Of a DNA stretch of 64,000 bases, positions 8,112 to 16,167 are shown piece after piece. This DNA is from an uncultured Lachnospira sp. (GTDB lineage Bacteria > Bacillota > Clostridia > Lachnospirales > Lachnospiraceae). Both the position numbers and the translations under genes were made by a program. The stretch spans positions 1-64,000 of the forward strand of contig CAMHLZ010000001.1 in the NCBI GenBank assembly GCA_946186125.1. Reading direction: 5' to 3'. The notes under the pieces were generated by a model. That model was not told the DNA's origin and ran no database searches. It worked only from the letters and a program-made list of their open reading frames with translations. How positions within the stretch are numbered: the first letter of the stretch is position 1; every line of letters begins with the position of its first letter.

Positions 8112-8453
8112 ATGAACAAAAGAAACTATTACTATATGAGTTCCCGTATACGAACACGAAGAAAAGAATTAAATATTTCGTTAGGTGAACTTGCAGAAAA
8201 ATTGAATATTTCTATATCTCACCTGTCAAAGATTGAAAAAGCACAATCCATACCAAGTCTTGATCTATTTTGCGACATTTGCGATATTTTGAATGTATCA
8301 CCGGATTACCTGCTTTTGGGAAATATATCTATAAATAATATTCATAAAAATATTATTGACAACTTACGCTTATGCAATAATGATGATTTAGAAATTATAA
8401 ATCAAATTATAGCAATATATTCATCCAAAAACAACTATACTAGTATAAACTGA
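8112..8453 (+). CDS. XRE-family helix-turn-helix regulator
   Basis: A 113-residue DNA-binding protein. An N-terminal HTH_3/XRE domain (about residues 10-66) shows RKELNISLGELAEKLNIS, then SHLSKIEKAQSIPSLDLF, and ends LNVSPDYLLLG. The short C-terminal part has no recognisable effector domain. The ATG at 8112 is chosen over the upstream in-frame ATG because TGGAGG stands seven bases before it and the upstream extension is hydrophobic non-coding-like sequence. It is divergent from agrD and sits between the agrBD and agrAC halves, which suggests a role in controlling the cassette; this is inference. Confidence 0.85.
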   Translation: MNKRNYYYMSSRIRTRRKELNISLGELAEKLNISISHLSKIEKAQSIPSLDLFCDICDILNVSPDYLLLGNISINNIHKNIIDNLRLCNNDDLEIINQIIAIYSSKNNYTSIN

Positions 8454-8487
8454 TTTTATATATTTAATAACTAATTTAAAAAAAACC

Positions 8488-8515
8488 TTGTAATTTTTTT
8501 ATTTTTTTATATAAT
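8488..8515 (+). promoter_or_regulatory. Promoter upstream of agrA-like gene
   Basis: -35 TTGTAA (8488-8493), 16-bp T-rich spacer, -10 TATAAT (8510-8515), about 58 bp before the response-regulator start. Confidence 0.5.
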
Positions 8516-8572
8516 TAACTTCTGACGGTAAATAATTGCTAACCACAATACAAATGAAAGGTGAACTTTACT

Positions 8573-9286
8573 ATGCGTATATCTATTTGCGATGATGATA
8601 AAGTATTTACAACGCAACTAAAATCCGATATATTGTTAATTTTTAAAAATCATAATTTGGAAATACCTGAAATATCATTATTTCACACCGGAGAAGATTT
8701 ACTTGCAGATAAGAGGAACCAGGAAATCGTTTTTCTCGATATTCAAATGGAAGGTCTTGACGGAATATATGTGGGTAATAAATTAATGCATTTAAATAGA
8801 AATACTATTATTATTGTCATTACGTCGTATCTCGAATATCTGGATGATGCCATGAGATTTCATGTATTCCGTTATATAACGAAGCCCATTGATAAACAAA
8901 GATTACGTAATAACCTTATTGATGCAGTGCAATTATATAAAATGAATACTTCTGTTACTACCGTAGCTACTCATGACGGCACTTATTGTGTTAATACTCA
9001 TAACATAATTATGGTTGAAGCACTAGGAAAAAAGGTAATAATACATACCACAAATACACAATACGAGACAACCAGTTCCATGAATTATTGGTCAGAAACA
9101 CTCACAGATATGTGTTTTTTTAAATCACACAAAAGTTTTATTATCAATTTTGAATATGTAAATAAGTATGACCATTCCCTTATAAAACTTTATGACGGTA
9201 AATTCACAGCTTATCTTTCCAGACGGAATTATTCATTATTCAAGAATAAATATCTTTTATATCTTGAATTAACAAAAAAATTTTAA
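8573..9286 (+). CDS. agrA: AgrA-like LytTR response regulator
   Basis: A 237-residue two-component regulator. The receiver domain (about 1-120) has the acidic pocket Asp7-Asp9, phospho-acceptor Asp56 in VFLDIQM, and Lys104 in ITKP. The C-terminal LytTR DNA-binding domain (about 130-237) includes FFKSHKSFIIN. This is the AgrA/ComE architecture. The open frame begins at a GTG at 8561, but that codon forms part of the ribosome binding site GAAAGGTG, so ATG 8573 is the start. It lies 43 bp upstream of the sensor kinase gene. The probable target is the agrD promoter region (candidate site at 7976-7984). Confidence 0.88.
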   Translation: MRISICDDDKVFTTQLKSDILLIFKNHNLEIPEISLFHTGEDLLADKRNQEIVFLDIQMEGLDGIYVGNKLMHLNRNTIIIVITSYLEYLDDAMRFHVFRYITKPIDKQRLRNNLIDAVQLYKMNTSVTTVATHDGTYCVNTHNIIMVEALGKKVIIHTTNTQYETTSSMNYWSETLTDMCFFKSHKSFIINFEYVNKYDHSLIKLYDGKFTAYLSRRNYSLFKNKYLLYLELTKKF

Positions 9287-9329
9287 ATAAACGAAAGCCC
9301 CGCACAAATAATTAAGAATGGAGAGTATT

Positions 9330-10649
9330 ATGTATTTTGTAATATGCTATTTATTAATATATTTTATTGAAGCTGCTATTTTTATAATCTATTGTAAAAA
9401 CAATCTCAAGTCAAGATTTTCATCAAGAAAATACGAATTTTTATTAATATCACTTGGATATCTGCTGATTTTTACATGTTCACTTCTTAAAATAATAATA
9501 GTGAATTGTGTTATGTTCCTGTTAATTAACTTTTTGTTGCTATATTATCTTTATGACACTAAAATTTTATCTTCACTATTTCATGCGTCCTTATTAACTG
9601 CACTCATGGGAATGTGCGAAATTATAGTAGACTCTGCATTATTACACTTTACATATGATTTTTATTCAAAAATTAGTATAGCAAATATTTTGATATTTAC
9701 TGCAATAAGTAAATTATTGTATTTTATTTCAATACTTATAATCTCAAAATTACTAAGTTTTAAACAGAAAAAAACATTAGAAAACGCTACAAAAGTAAAT
9801 GCTGAAGAAACATTTCTTATAATTATTACTATTTTTTCAGCATTTATAATGTTTACTTTTGCAATGATTATTTACAAACTTAAACCTACTGCTCACATTA
9901 GTATCCTTATATCTTTAAGCTCTTTTCTTGTGCTTACCAGTGATATATGCATATTTGGTTTTTATAAATATTCCAAAATAAGTCAACAACATTTTTACGA
10001 GCTTCAATTGCAATTACAAAAAGAATCCTATATTACTAAATACAACGAAATGTTACTTTCACAACACAAGAATCAGCGCATTCTGATACATGACATTAAA
10101 CAGCATTTATCAACAATATCATATTTAAATAAAAATAATGAAGTGGAAAAAATCGACAACTATATTTCTTGTATTACTAATTCTTCTAATTTAAAAGAGA
10201 ATATTATATTAGGTGGAAGCAATCTGTTAAATGCCATAATCTCCCGCTATCTTGATACGGCTGCCGAATTAAATATTTCTTTTAGTACCGATATAAGAAG
10301 CTTAAATATTAACCAATTATCAGAAGCAAATATTACATCCCTGTTTTGTAATCTTTTGGATAATTCAGTTGAAGCTGCCTCAAAAATGGATAATTCTTTC
10401 ATTGAATTAACCATATCTGATAAAAGAAATTCACCTCTTACAACTATAAATGTTGTAAATTCGTGCAATAGTTCTCCGTTTTCTAAAAAGACCGGAAAAC
10501 TTATTACACAAAAACCGGATCCGTTTGAACATGGAATAGGCTTAATAAGTATCAGGAAGATTGTTGATTATTATTCAGGAGAAATGGATATGTACTATAA
10601 AGAAGAAGACCACACTTTCCACACAATAATTGTATTGCCGAAAATGTAG
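9330..10649 (+). CDS. agrC: AgrC-like GHKL sensor histidine kinase
   Basis: A 439-residue membrane sensor. About six hydrophobic segments fill residues 1-215, followed by a linker helix and a cytoplasmic kinase. The H-box HDIKQHL carries His254, the N-box is NLLDNSVEAA (about 341-350) and the G-box is GIGLISIRKI, as in the GHKL (HATPase_c_5) group of peptide-pheromone receptors. It should sense the cyclic AgrD peptide and phosphorylate the upstream regulator. The start is ATG 9330 with ATGGAGAG seven bases before; the ATG at 9318 overlaps that site. No clear terminator is visible in the 34 bp before the convergent ABC permease gene. Confidence 0.88.
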   Translation: MYFVICYLLIYFIEAAIFIIYCKNNLKSRFSSRKYEFLLISLGYLLIFTCSLLKIIIVNCVMFLLINFLLLYYLYDTKILSSLFHASLLTALMGMCEIIVDSALLHFTYDFYSKISIANILIFTAISKLLYFISILIISKLLSFKQKKTLENATKVNAEETFLIIITIFSAFIMFTFAMIIYKLKPTAHISILISLSSFLVLTSDICIFGFYKYSKISQQHFYELQLQLQKESYITKYNEMLLSQHKNQRILIHDIKQHLSTISYLNKNNEVEKIDNYISCITNSSNLKENIILGGSNLLNAIISRYLDTAAELNISFSTDIRSLNINQLSEANITSLFCNLLDNSVEAASKMDNSFIELTISDKRNSPLTTINVVNSCNSSPFSKKTGKLITQKPDPFEHGIGLISIRKIVDYYSGEMDMYYKEEDHTFHTIIVLPKM

Positions 10650-10683
10650 TCTCTAATTCTTTTGTTATTGCTGTTTTTTCACG

Positions 10684-11475
10684 TCAGCTTCCCGCACTTT
10701 CATACGCAGAAATACCTCTGTTCCATATTAGCAGGCTTATACAAAAAACTATAGAAGAAATCAATATAGTTTTGCCTGCACATACAAATCCGTTCCCGCC
10801 TCTTAGCAGATATGCCGCAGGATAATATGATGTAAAGGCAAATGGTATAACATATGATATTATAAATCTCACACCTTTGTTGTATATCGTAATCGGATAT
10901 CTGGCAAAATCACTTGACATATAGAATATCTGTAAAATGCTTCCACTTTTTTTGATCCAAAAAGCTATGGCACAACAGGCAATCTTCACACTGGTAAATA
11001 TTAATGTTCCAAACAAAATTGTTATAAGTATAACAAGTACTTCTTCAGCTCCGGGAACGTAATTCAATTGAATTGCAGAATATATAACCAGAACAATACC
11101 TGTTATTAGTTCTCCCAAAGCATCAAATTGGAATTTTTCCATAATAACATGAAGTAACGGATTAATCGGTCTTGTAAGATATTTATCAAAGTCTCCTTTT
11201 CTCACAATAAAGTAAGCCACACTCCAAAGATTATCTGTCAATAAGTGGTCAATCCCCTTTGGCAGAAGTGAATATCCATAGATAAACATAATCTCATAAT
11301 ATTTCCATCCGGCCAAAGATGGAATCTGGCTAAAAATAATAGTAATAAACAAAATATTTGTAATCTGGCCTATTAAAAAACTCACTGCTCCTGTTAAAAA
11401 ATCGATTCTATACTCCATAAGATTTTTTAAAAATTGAGCAACGAAGATTTTGTATAATTTTATAAATCTTATCAA
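10684..11475 (-). CDS. ABC-2 exporter permease (COG3694-like)
   Basis: A 263-residue membrane protein with about six hydrophobic segments and the GDFDKYLTRPINPL segment typical of the ABC2_membrane_6 permeases (COG3694/COG4587 pair). With the other permease and ATPase it forms an uncharacterised ABC-2 exporter. I place the start at TTG 11475, which has AAAGGATGGG in front. The frame stays open upstream to 11580, but that stretch overlaps the preceding gene and looks unlike the family's N-terminus. It is the last gene of the three-gene unit. The substrate is unknown. Confidence 0.8.
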   Translation of the reverse strand: MIRFIKLYKIFVAQFLKNLMEYRIDFLTGAVSFLIGQITNILFITIIFSQIPSLAGWKYYEIMFIYGYSLLPKGIDHLLTDNLWSVAYFIVRKGDFDKYLTRPINPLLHVIMEKFQFDALGELITGIVLVIYSAIQLNYVPGAEEVLVILITILFGTLIFTSVKIACCAIAFWIKKSGSILQIFYMSSDFARYPITIYNKGVRFIISYVIPFAFTSYYPAAYLLRGGNGFVCAGKTILISSIVFCISLLIWNRGISAYESAGS

Positions 11476-11537
11476 TTTATTCCCATCCTTTCTGTCTAAA
11501 AACTTCCTCTGATTTTCAGGTTCTGAACAGATACATA

Positions 11538-12365
11538 TCATCCGCCCTGTACTGCCAGACGTTTTTCTGCCCATTTCCACAGTCCACTGCTAAATGCTAT
11601 GAATGCAAATAACCATACTATCTGCAGGGATAAATTGAATATTAGTTTTATTCCGTTATATTTTTCCATATAAATCATGACTGGTGTGTATGTAAGGGAG
11701 GCAAACGGAAGAAATCCAAATACTTTTTTTATAACCCCCGGAAAAAAAGCTATAGGTATTACAGCTCCTGAGAAAAACTTTATCAACTCTTCTTTTAACA
11801 CACCAAATCCCCATATATTCAACAAATAGAATGCAAGGTATCCGAATATAAGATTTAAATAGAATGAAAGCAGATAACTTATTGAAATACTTACAATAAA
11901 TAATAGCAATCTTGTTATTTTAAACGCTACATATCCCAATGTTATATACCTGTATATCTCAAGTCCAATCATTACAGGTACAAATACGCAGGTAATAATC
12001 ATTATTTTACTTCCAAATTCAAAAAACAAAAAACTTAAATCTACATTAACCGGCTTTATCATTCTCATTATAATACTGCCATCTTTTATTTCACTGGCTA
12101 TTGAAAATGTAGCATCTGTCTGTATCAAAAAGCCGGAGATGTGAGTGAGAAATACGTATACCATCATGTCTAACATTGTAAATCCCATAAAGTCAGTTCT
12201 TCCCGTCGATGCATACACTGCTTTCCATATGAAATACATGACAAAGCACATAAATATTTCTCCGATAAAAAAACCAAAAAAACTTGCTTTATACGCGATA
12301 AAATCCTGGATTCCCGCATTTACAAACGCACCATAAGTACGTTTTACACTTTTAAACTGCTTCAC
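11538..12365 (-). CDS. ABC-2 exporter permease (COG4587-like)
   Basis: A 275-residue membrane protein with about six hydrophobic segments and the motif EIKDGSIIMRMIKPVN, the counterpart of the RPIN motif in the partner permease. It belongs to the same ABC2_membrane_6 family, which usually occurs as two permeases and one ATPase. Its start overlaps the 3' end of the ATPase gene by 14 bp, which implies translational coupling. The substrate is unknown; related sets are annotated only as multidrug- or antibiotic-type exporters. Confidence 0.82.
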   Translation of the reverse strand: MKQFKSVKRTYGAFVNAGIQDFIAYKASFFGFFIGEIFMCFVMYFIWKAVYASTGRTDFMGFTMLDMMVYVFLTHISGFLIQTDATFSIASEIKDGSIIMRMIKPVNVDLSFLFFEFGSKIMIITCVFVPVMIGLEIYRYITLGYVAFKITRLLLFIVSISISYLLSFYLNLIFGYLAFYLLNIWGFGVLKEELIKFFSGAVIPIAFFPGVIKKVFGFLPFASLTYTPVMIYMEKYNGIKLIFNLSLQIVWLFAFIAFSSGLWKWAEKRLAVQGG

Positions 12366-13371
12366 CCGGCTTCACCTCGCTTTTATAGATTTTTTTAATA
12401 ATTTCTTCAATGTCTGCATCTTTTACCGTAATGTCCTTCACGCTGACGGTTCCTAATATATAATTAAGCATGTCCGGTATCTCGACTTTTGCAGAATTAA
12501 ATTTCATACTTACGGAATTTGCCTTTTTCGCAATATCATAATCATCCGCCGTCAATCCGAATTTTTTATCCGGCTTTATATTTTTTATCTCTTCCGGATT
12601 ATTCAGTGCTATGATTACCTCTCTCATTTTTCCATATGTTTCTTTCATATGATAGAGACTACCGTCATAAACCATTTTTCCTTTATCTATCATTACGATT
12701 CTCTCACAAAGAGTTTCTATATCATTTAAATCATGTGTGGTAAGAATTATAGTTGTCTTATCATTTTTATTGATTTTAGATATTGCTTTTCTTATGTTAT
12801 CCTTTACTACAACATCAAGACCTATGGTTGGCTCATCCAAAAACAATACCTTTGGGCTGTGAAGCATTGATGCTGCAATATCAGCCCTCATTCGCTGACC
12901 CAGTGATAATGTCCGGACAGGACTTTTTATGAACTCCTGTAAGTTAAGCACTTCATTTAAAAAGTCCATTCTGTCTTTGAATTTTGCTTCATCAATACAA
13001 TAAATTTCTTTAAGAACGCTATATGTCTCAACGAGTGGCAGATCCCACCATAACTGGGTTCTCTGTCCAAAAACAACGCCTATCTCTTTTACGTATTCCT
13101 TTCTGTTTTTGTAAGGAATCTGACCATTAATCTTTAATGTTCCTGAGGTCGGTGTAAGTATACCTGTAAGCATCTTAATCGCAGTAGATTTTCCTGCTCC
13201 ATTAGGACCGATAAATCCTAATATCTCACCTTCATCAACGTGCATAGTAAGTCCGTCAACAGCTTTAACAGTCGTCGTTTTCTTATGTATTAAAGACATT
13301 ATCGCACCTGAAAGGCCCGGATCTTTTATGGTCTTTTCAAACTCTTTTTTTAGATTTTTAACTTCAATCAT
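12352..13371 (-). CDS. ABC-2 exporter ATP-binding protein (COG4586-like)
   Basis: A 339-residue cytosolic ATPase. Walker A GPNGAGKST, signature LSLGQRMRAD (an LSxGQ variant with Met-Arg, typical of COG4586), Walker B VLFLDEPTIGLD and switch His (LTTHD) are all present. A C-terminal domain of about 90 residues is typical of exporter ATPases. ATG 13371 is chosen because GAGGAGACATTTGT precedes it; the ATG at 13413 adds an unlikely 14 residues. A strong promoter lies at 13409-13437. It is first in the unit with the two permeases. Confidence 0.88.
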   Translation of the reverse strand: MIEVKNLKKEFEKTIKDPGLSGAIMSLIHKKTTTVKAVDGLTMHVDEGEILGFIGPNGAGKSTAIKMLTGILTPTSGTLKINGQIPYKNRKEYVKEIGVVFGQRTQLWWDLPLVETYSVLKEIYCIDEAKFKDRMDFLNEVLNLQEFIKSPVRTLSLGQRMRADIAASMLHSPKVLFLDEPTIGLDVVVKDNIRKAISKINKNDKTTIILTTHDLNDIETLCERIVMIDKGKMVYDGSLYHMKETYGKMREVIIALNNPEEIKNIKPDKKFGLTADDYDIAKKANSVSMKFNSAKVEIPDMLNYILGTVSVKDITVKDADIEEIIKKIYKSEVKPGEAV

Positions 13372-13408
13372 ACAAATGTCTCCTCTCATGTCTATAATGT
13401 TTCTACTT

Positions 13409-13437
13409 ATCATATTTTATTTTTCAACTATTGTCAA
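13409..13437 (-). promoter_or_regulatory. Strong sigma-A promoter of the ABC-2 unit
   Basis: On the minus strand a consensus -35 TTGACA (13437-13432), 17-bp spacer and -10 TATGAT (13414-13409). Confidence 0.7.
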
Positions 13438-13514
13438 CTTTTTTTTTTTTTACTTCTATTGTACAAGTATACTCACATATTATTAACTGTAATCAAAATT
13501 ATGGAGGATTTGCC

Positions 13515-13742
13515 ATGAGCGATTTAGCTGCAACAAACTGTGGTGGCGTAGGCTGCGGATGCGGAGGAGATAACGGAGGATGCAATATTATATGCATTAT
13601 ACTTATTTTACTTTGCTGTGGCTGTGGAGATAACGGTGGATGCCGTAACGGTGGAGGATTTGGAAATGATTGTTTCCTTATTATCTTACTTCTTCTTTGC
13701 TGTGGTTCAAATGGTAATGGCGGTTTAGGCTGCGGTTGCTAA
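13515..13742 (+). CDS. Small Gly/Cys-rich protein (chorion-type high-cysteine)
   Basis: A 75-residue protein with 14 Cys and very many Gly. Two similar units each consist of a Gly/Asn/Cys stretch (GDNGGC) followed by an aliphatic stretch and a Cys pair (ILILLCCGC; LIILLLLCCGS). There is no ordinary signal peptide. Proteins like this are annotated in Lachnospiraceae as 'chorion class high-cysteine' proteins and their role is unknown. ATG 13515 is set by TGGAGG; the open frame upstream is poly-Phe from a T-run. Two small genes follow on the same strand (13778-14520), as if one unit. Confidence 0.72.
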   Translation: MSDLAATNCGGVGCGCGGDNGGCNIICIILILLCCGCGDNGGCRNGGGFGNDCFLIILLLLCCGSNGNGGLGCGC

Positions 13743-13755
13743 TATTTAACCTTCC

Positions 13756-13774
13756 GGGGGATTAATAGTCCCCC
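13756..13774 (+). terminator. Short GC hairpin after the Cys-rich gene
   Basis: GGGGGA...TCCCCC stem (8 bp with one wobble), 3-nt loop, then ATTTTG. The weak T-run suggests partial termination or processing between the Cys-rich gene and the next two genes. Confidence 0.45.
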
Positions 13775-13777
13775 ATT

Positions 13778-14218
13778 TTGATTCATTATTACAGAGAAAG
13801 GCAGGTAATAATTACGGATAATATATTTGATAATCTTACAACTTCAAGACAATTAAACATAATAAAATCAGCTCTCCCTTACATTCCTTTAAATATCAGA
13901 AGGAATGTTTCATTATTAGTAAAGCTTACAGAATTAAAAAACACTTTTACGCTATTTAATAACAAAAATGAATACACTATGGGTATATGCTCTGAAAACT
14001 CAGAAGGTAATGTTGTAGAGATGATGAATAGTATAAAACCATTTTGCACAAAAAAAGAAATCGAAACTATGGATTTTGCCTATAATATTTTTGCTGCTTA
14101 CCATTTATCGCAAAACGATTCATCAACTGATAATCTTTCATTTTTAAAAGCTATGCTCTCACCTGAACAATTGGCGATATTTAACAGCTACAAATCATTA
14201 TTGGGATTGGAGAAATAA
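13778..14218 (+). CDS. Conserved hypothetical protein linked to Cys-rich gene
   Basis: A protein of about 135-146 residues, mostly helical, with no signal peptide or membrane segment. I do not recognise the family. The C-terminal half contains LSPEQLAIFNSYKSLL. The start is uncertain: the only standard in-frame start near the 5' end is TTG 13778, which has no good ribosome binding site and overlaps the hairpin tail. The best site, GAAAGG at 13796-13801, points to an ATT codon at 13811, a rare start. It is two bases upstream of the next gene and presumably co-translated. Confidence 0.65.
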   Translation: MIHYYRERQVIITDNIFDNLTTSRQLNIIKSALPYIPLNIRRNVSLLVKLTELKNTFTLFNNKNEYTMGICSENSEGNVVEMMNSIKPFCTKKEIETMDFAYNIFAAYHLSQNDSSTDNLSFLKAMLSPEQLAIFNSYKSLLGLEK

Positions 14219-14220
14219 CT

Positions 14221-14520
14221 ATGATTGATTCTTCCATATTAAAAAATAATCCGGAACTGTCAAAAAATATTCCGGAAGACAAATTAGAAATGCTAAGCAG
14301 TTTAATTAATAATTCAGAAAACCTTACCCCTGAAGCCCTTCTTCCGTTTTTATTAAATTCAACTTCTACTGCCGGCAGACAGGGAGTTAATCTAACAAAT
14401 TCTGAAACTGAACTGATAATAAATGTCCTCAAAAGAAACATGTCTCCAAAAGATGTCCAAAAGATTGACGTAATAAAAAACATTGCAGAGATGATTGTAA
14501 AAAACAGAAAGACGGGCTGA
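14221..14520 (+). CDS. Small hypothetical protein, last in Cys-rich gene unit
   Basis: A 99-residue soluble helical protein of unknown function. It contains PEDKLEMLSSLINNSENLTPE and ends in a basic tail (IVKNRKTG). Its start is two bases after the previous stop, which strongly suggests coupling. The stop codon lies inside the loop start of a strong terminator (14510-14537), which marks the end of the three-gene unit. Confidence 0.68.
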   Translation: MIDSSILKNNPELSKNIPEDKLEMLSSLINNSENLTPEALLPFLLNSTSTAGRQGVNLTNSETELIINVLKRNMSPKDVQKIDVIKNIAEMIVKNRKTG

Positions 14521-14537
14521 CATGCCCGTCTGTTTTT
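14510..14537 (+). terminator. Rho-independent terminator
   Basis: AGACGGGC / GCCCGTCT 8-bp perfect stem, 6-nt loop, then GTTTTT. It overlaps the stop codon of the 99-residue gene and also lies against the 3' end of the convergent amylase gene. Confidence 0.9.
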
Positions 14538-16149
14538 ACAGATTCTGTTCTTCAGTTTTTATTTCTTCATTTTCTGTATTATCTGATGACTCTTCATCCT
14601 CTTTTTCTTCACCTGGTATAAATGTGATTTCTGATGGTTTGTCTGTTACTTCGTCTAACGCTCCCACTTCGTGAGGATCTATGAATTCATCATCCATTTC
14701 TCCTATAATAAATCCGTCTTTCGCACAATATACCGATACACTTCCATCATCAACAAAAAATGTTCCAAATCCTTTTTCGTCAATCAAGGCTGCTTCTTCT
14801 GAATTACCAAGCATGTCTGTAAATACAGCTCCTGCAAAATGTACACCCACATACATAGTCTTGCTGCCTTTTGTTTTCTCAGTCATAATAACAGCTAAAC
14901 CTGAACCTAAATGTTCACTGTTACCTTCTCTTGTCCACCCTACGATGCTAGGGTGATCAAAATAATCATGCTGTCTTCCATATGCCTTATCTCTTCTAAG
15001 CTCTATTAATGTTTTCAAATGCTTCACAGGTTTTATCTTATCATGCGGTATACCATAATAATCTCCATAAAACACACAAGGATATCCTGTATCTCTCAAA
15101 AGTATAACAGAGTATGCGTGTGGTTTGAACCACTCTAAAATCCATGACTCGAGCGACTGTCCCGGCTGGGTATCATGATTATCAACAAATGTTACTGCAA
15201 GTTCCGGGTCAGCTCCAACCAAAGTATTCTTCAACAAATATCTCATATCAAAATATCCATTGCTGTTTGAAGCATGGTGAAGATTGAAATGCAAAGGTAC
15301 ATCAAAAAGTGATAATGAACGTTCTGACTTTTCAATATAATTTTGTAAAATATGTAACTCTGCATTCCAGTACTCACCAACTGCAAATATATCTTTGCCG
15401 GAATATTTCCTTAATTTTCCAAGCCAGACTTTGAAAAAATTAAACTCTATGTGTTTTACGGCATCAAGACGGAAGCCGTCCACCCCCGTAAAATCATAGT
15501 ACCATTTTCCCCATCTGTCCAACTCTTCTAAAACTTCAGGGTCACTCATGTCAAGGTCTGCTCCCATAAGGTAATCGTAATTACCAAACTCTGCATCTAC
15601 CTCGTCCCATTCTTTGCCAATGAATCTGTAAATTCCACTTTCCTTACTGACAGCATCATAATCCGTGGCATGAAAATTCGTCCAGTCCCATTTAAAATCA
15701 GAGTATTTATTATTTCTTCCCGGAAAAGTAAACTTTGTCCATACAGTAACTTTTCTCTTGCCTTCTATCTCGCGGTTTCTGTCCATCGTGTCATGACCGT
15801 ATGCAAATATTCTCTCTTTTTCATCTGCACCCATCCTATGACCCAGCACGATATCAGCAAGAACCTCTATTCCATTTTCCTGCAAACTTCTGATTGCTTC
15901 AAGATACTCATCCTTAGTGCCATACTTCGTGGCAATCGTTCCTTTTTGATTAAACTCTCCAAGGTCATACAAATCATATACGGCATAACCGACATCTCTT
16001 TTTCCACCGGCACCCTTATATGCCGGTGGAAGCCATATACTTGTAATTCCATTTTCTTTCAGATTCTTTGCATCTTCTTTTACTTTCTTCCACAAACTTT
16101 GATTAGCAGGATAATACCATTCAAAGTACTGTATCATCGTCTTATTCAT
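14536..16149 (-). CDS. Cytosolic alpha-amylase (GH13)
   Basis: A 537-residue glycoside hydrolase that cleaves alpha-1,4-glucans. The catalytic residues are Asp229 (GFRLDAVKH), Glu259 (VGEYWN) and Asp326 (FVDNHD), in the usual GH13 order. There is no signal peptide (MNKTMIQYFEWYY start), so it should act on internal glycogen or maltodextrins. The region around Asp99/His104 reads DIVLGH rather than the usual DVVxNH. The C-terminus carries about 30 residues rich in Glu/Asp (EEKEDEESSDNTENEE), absent from typical members. It is a single gene, convergent with the Cys-rich unit; the DUF4340 gene starts a separate block upstream. Confidence 0.9.
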   Translation of the reverse strand: MNKTMIQYFEWYYPANQSLWKKVKEDAKNLKENGITSIWLPPAYKGAGGKRDVGYAVYDLYDLGEFNQKGTIATKYGTKDEYLEAIRSLQENGIEVLADIVLGHRMGADEKERIFAYGHDTMDRNREIEGKRKVTVWTKFTFPGRNNKYSDFKWDWTNFHATDYDAVSKESGIYRFIGKEWDEVDAEFGNYDYLMGADLDMSDPEVLEELDRWGKWYYDFTGVDGFRLDAVKHIEFNFFKVWLGKLRKYSGKDIFAVGEYWNAELHILQNYIEKSERSLSLFDVPLHFNLHHASNSNGYFDMRYLLKNTLVGADPELAVTFVDNHDTQPGQSLESWILEWFKPHAYSVILLRDTGYPCVFYGDYYGIPHDKIKPVKHLKTLIELRRDKAYGRQHDYFDHPSIVGWTREGNSEHLGSGLAVIMTEKTKGSKTMYVGVHFAGAVFTDMLGNSEEAALIDEKGFGTFFVDDGSVSVYCAKDGFIIGEMDDEFIDPHEVGALDEVTDKPSEITFIPGEEKEDEESSDNTENEEIKTEEQNL

Positions 16150-16167
16150 TTATATTTCTCCGTTAAT

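Noticed and set aside
8561-8572. GTG start of the response regulator
   Set aside because: The GTG is part of the ribosome binding site; ATG 8573 fits better.
10650-10683. Terminator between agrC and the ABC permease gene
   Set aside because: The 34 bp are T-rich but hold no hairpin of convincing length.
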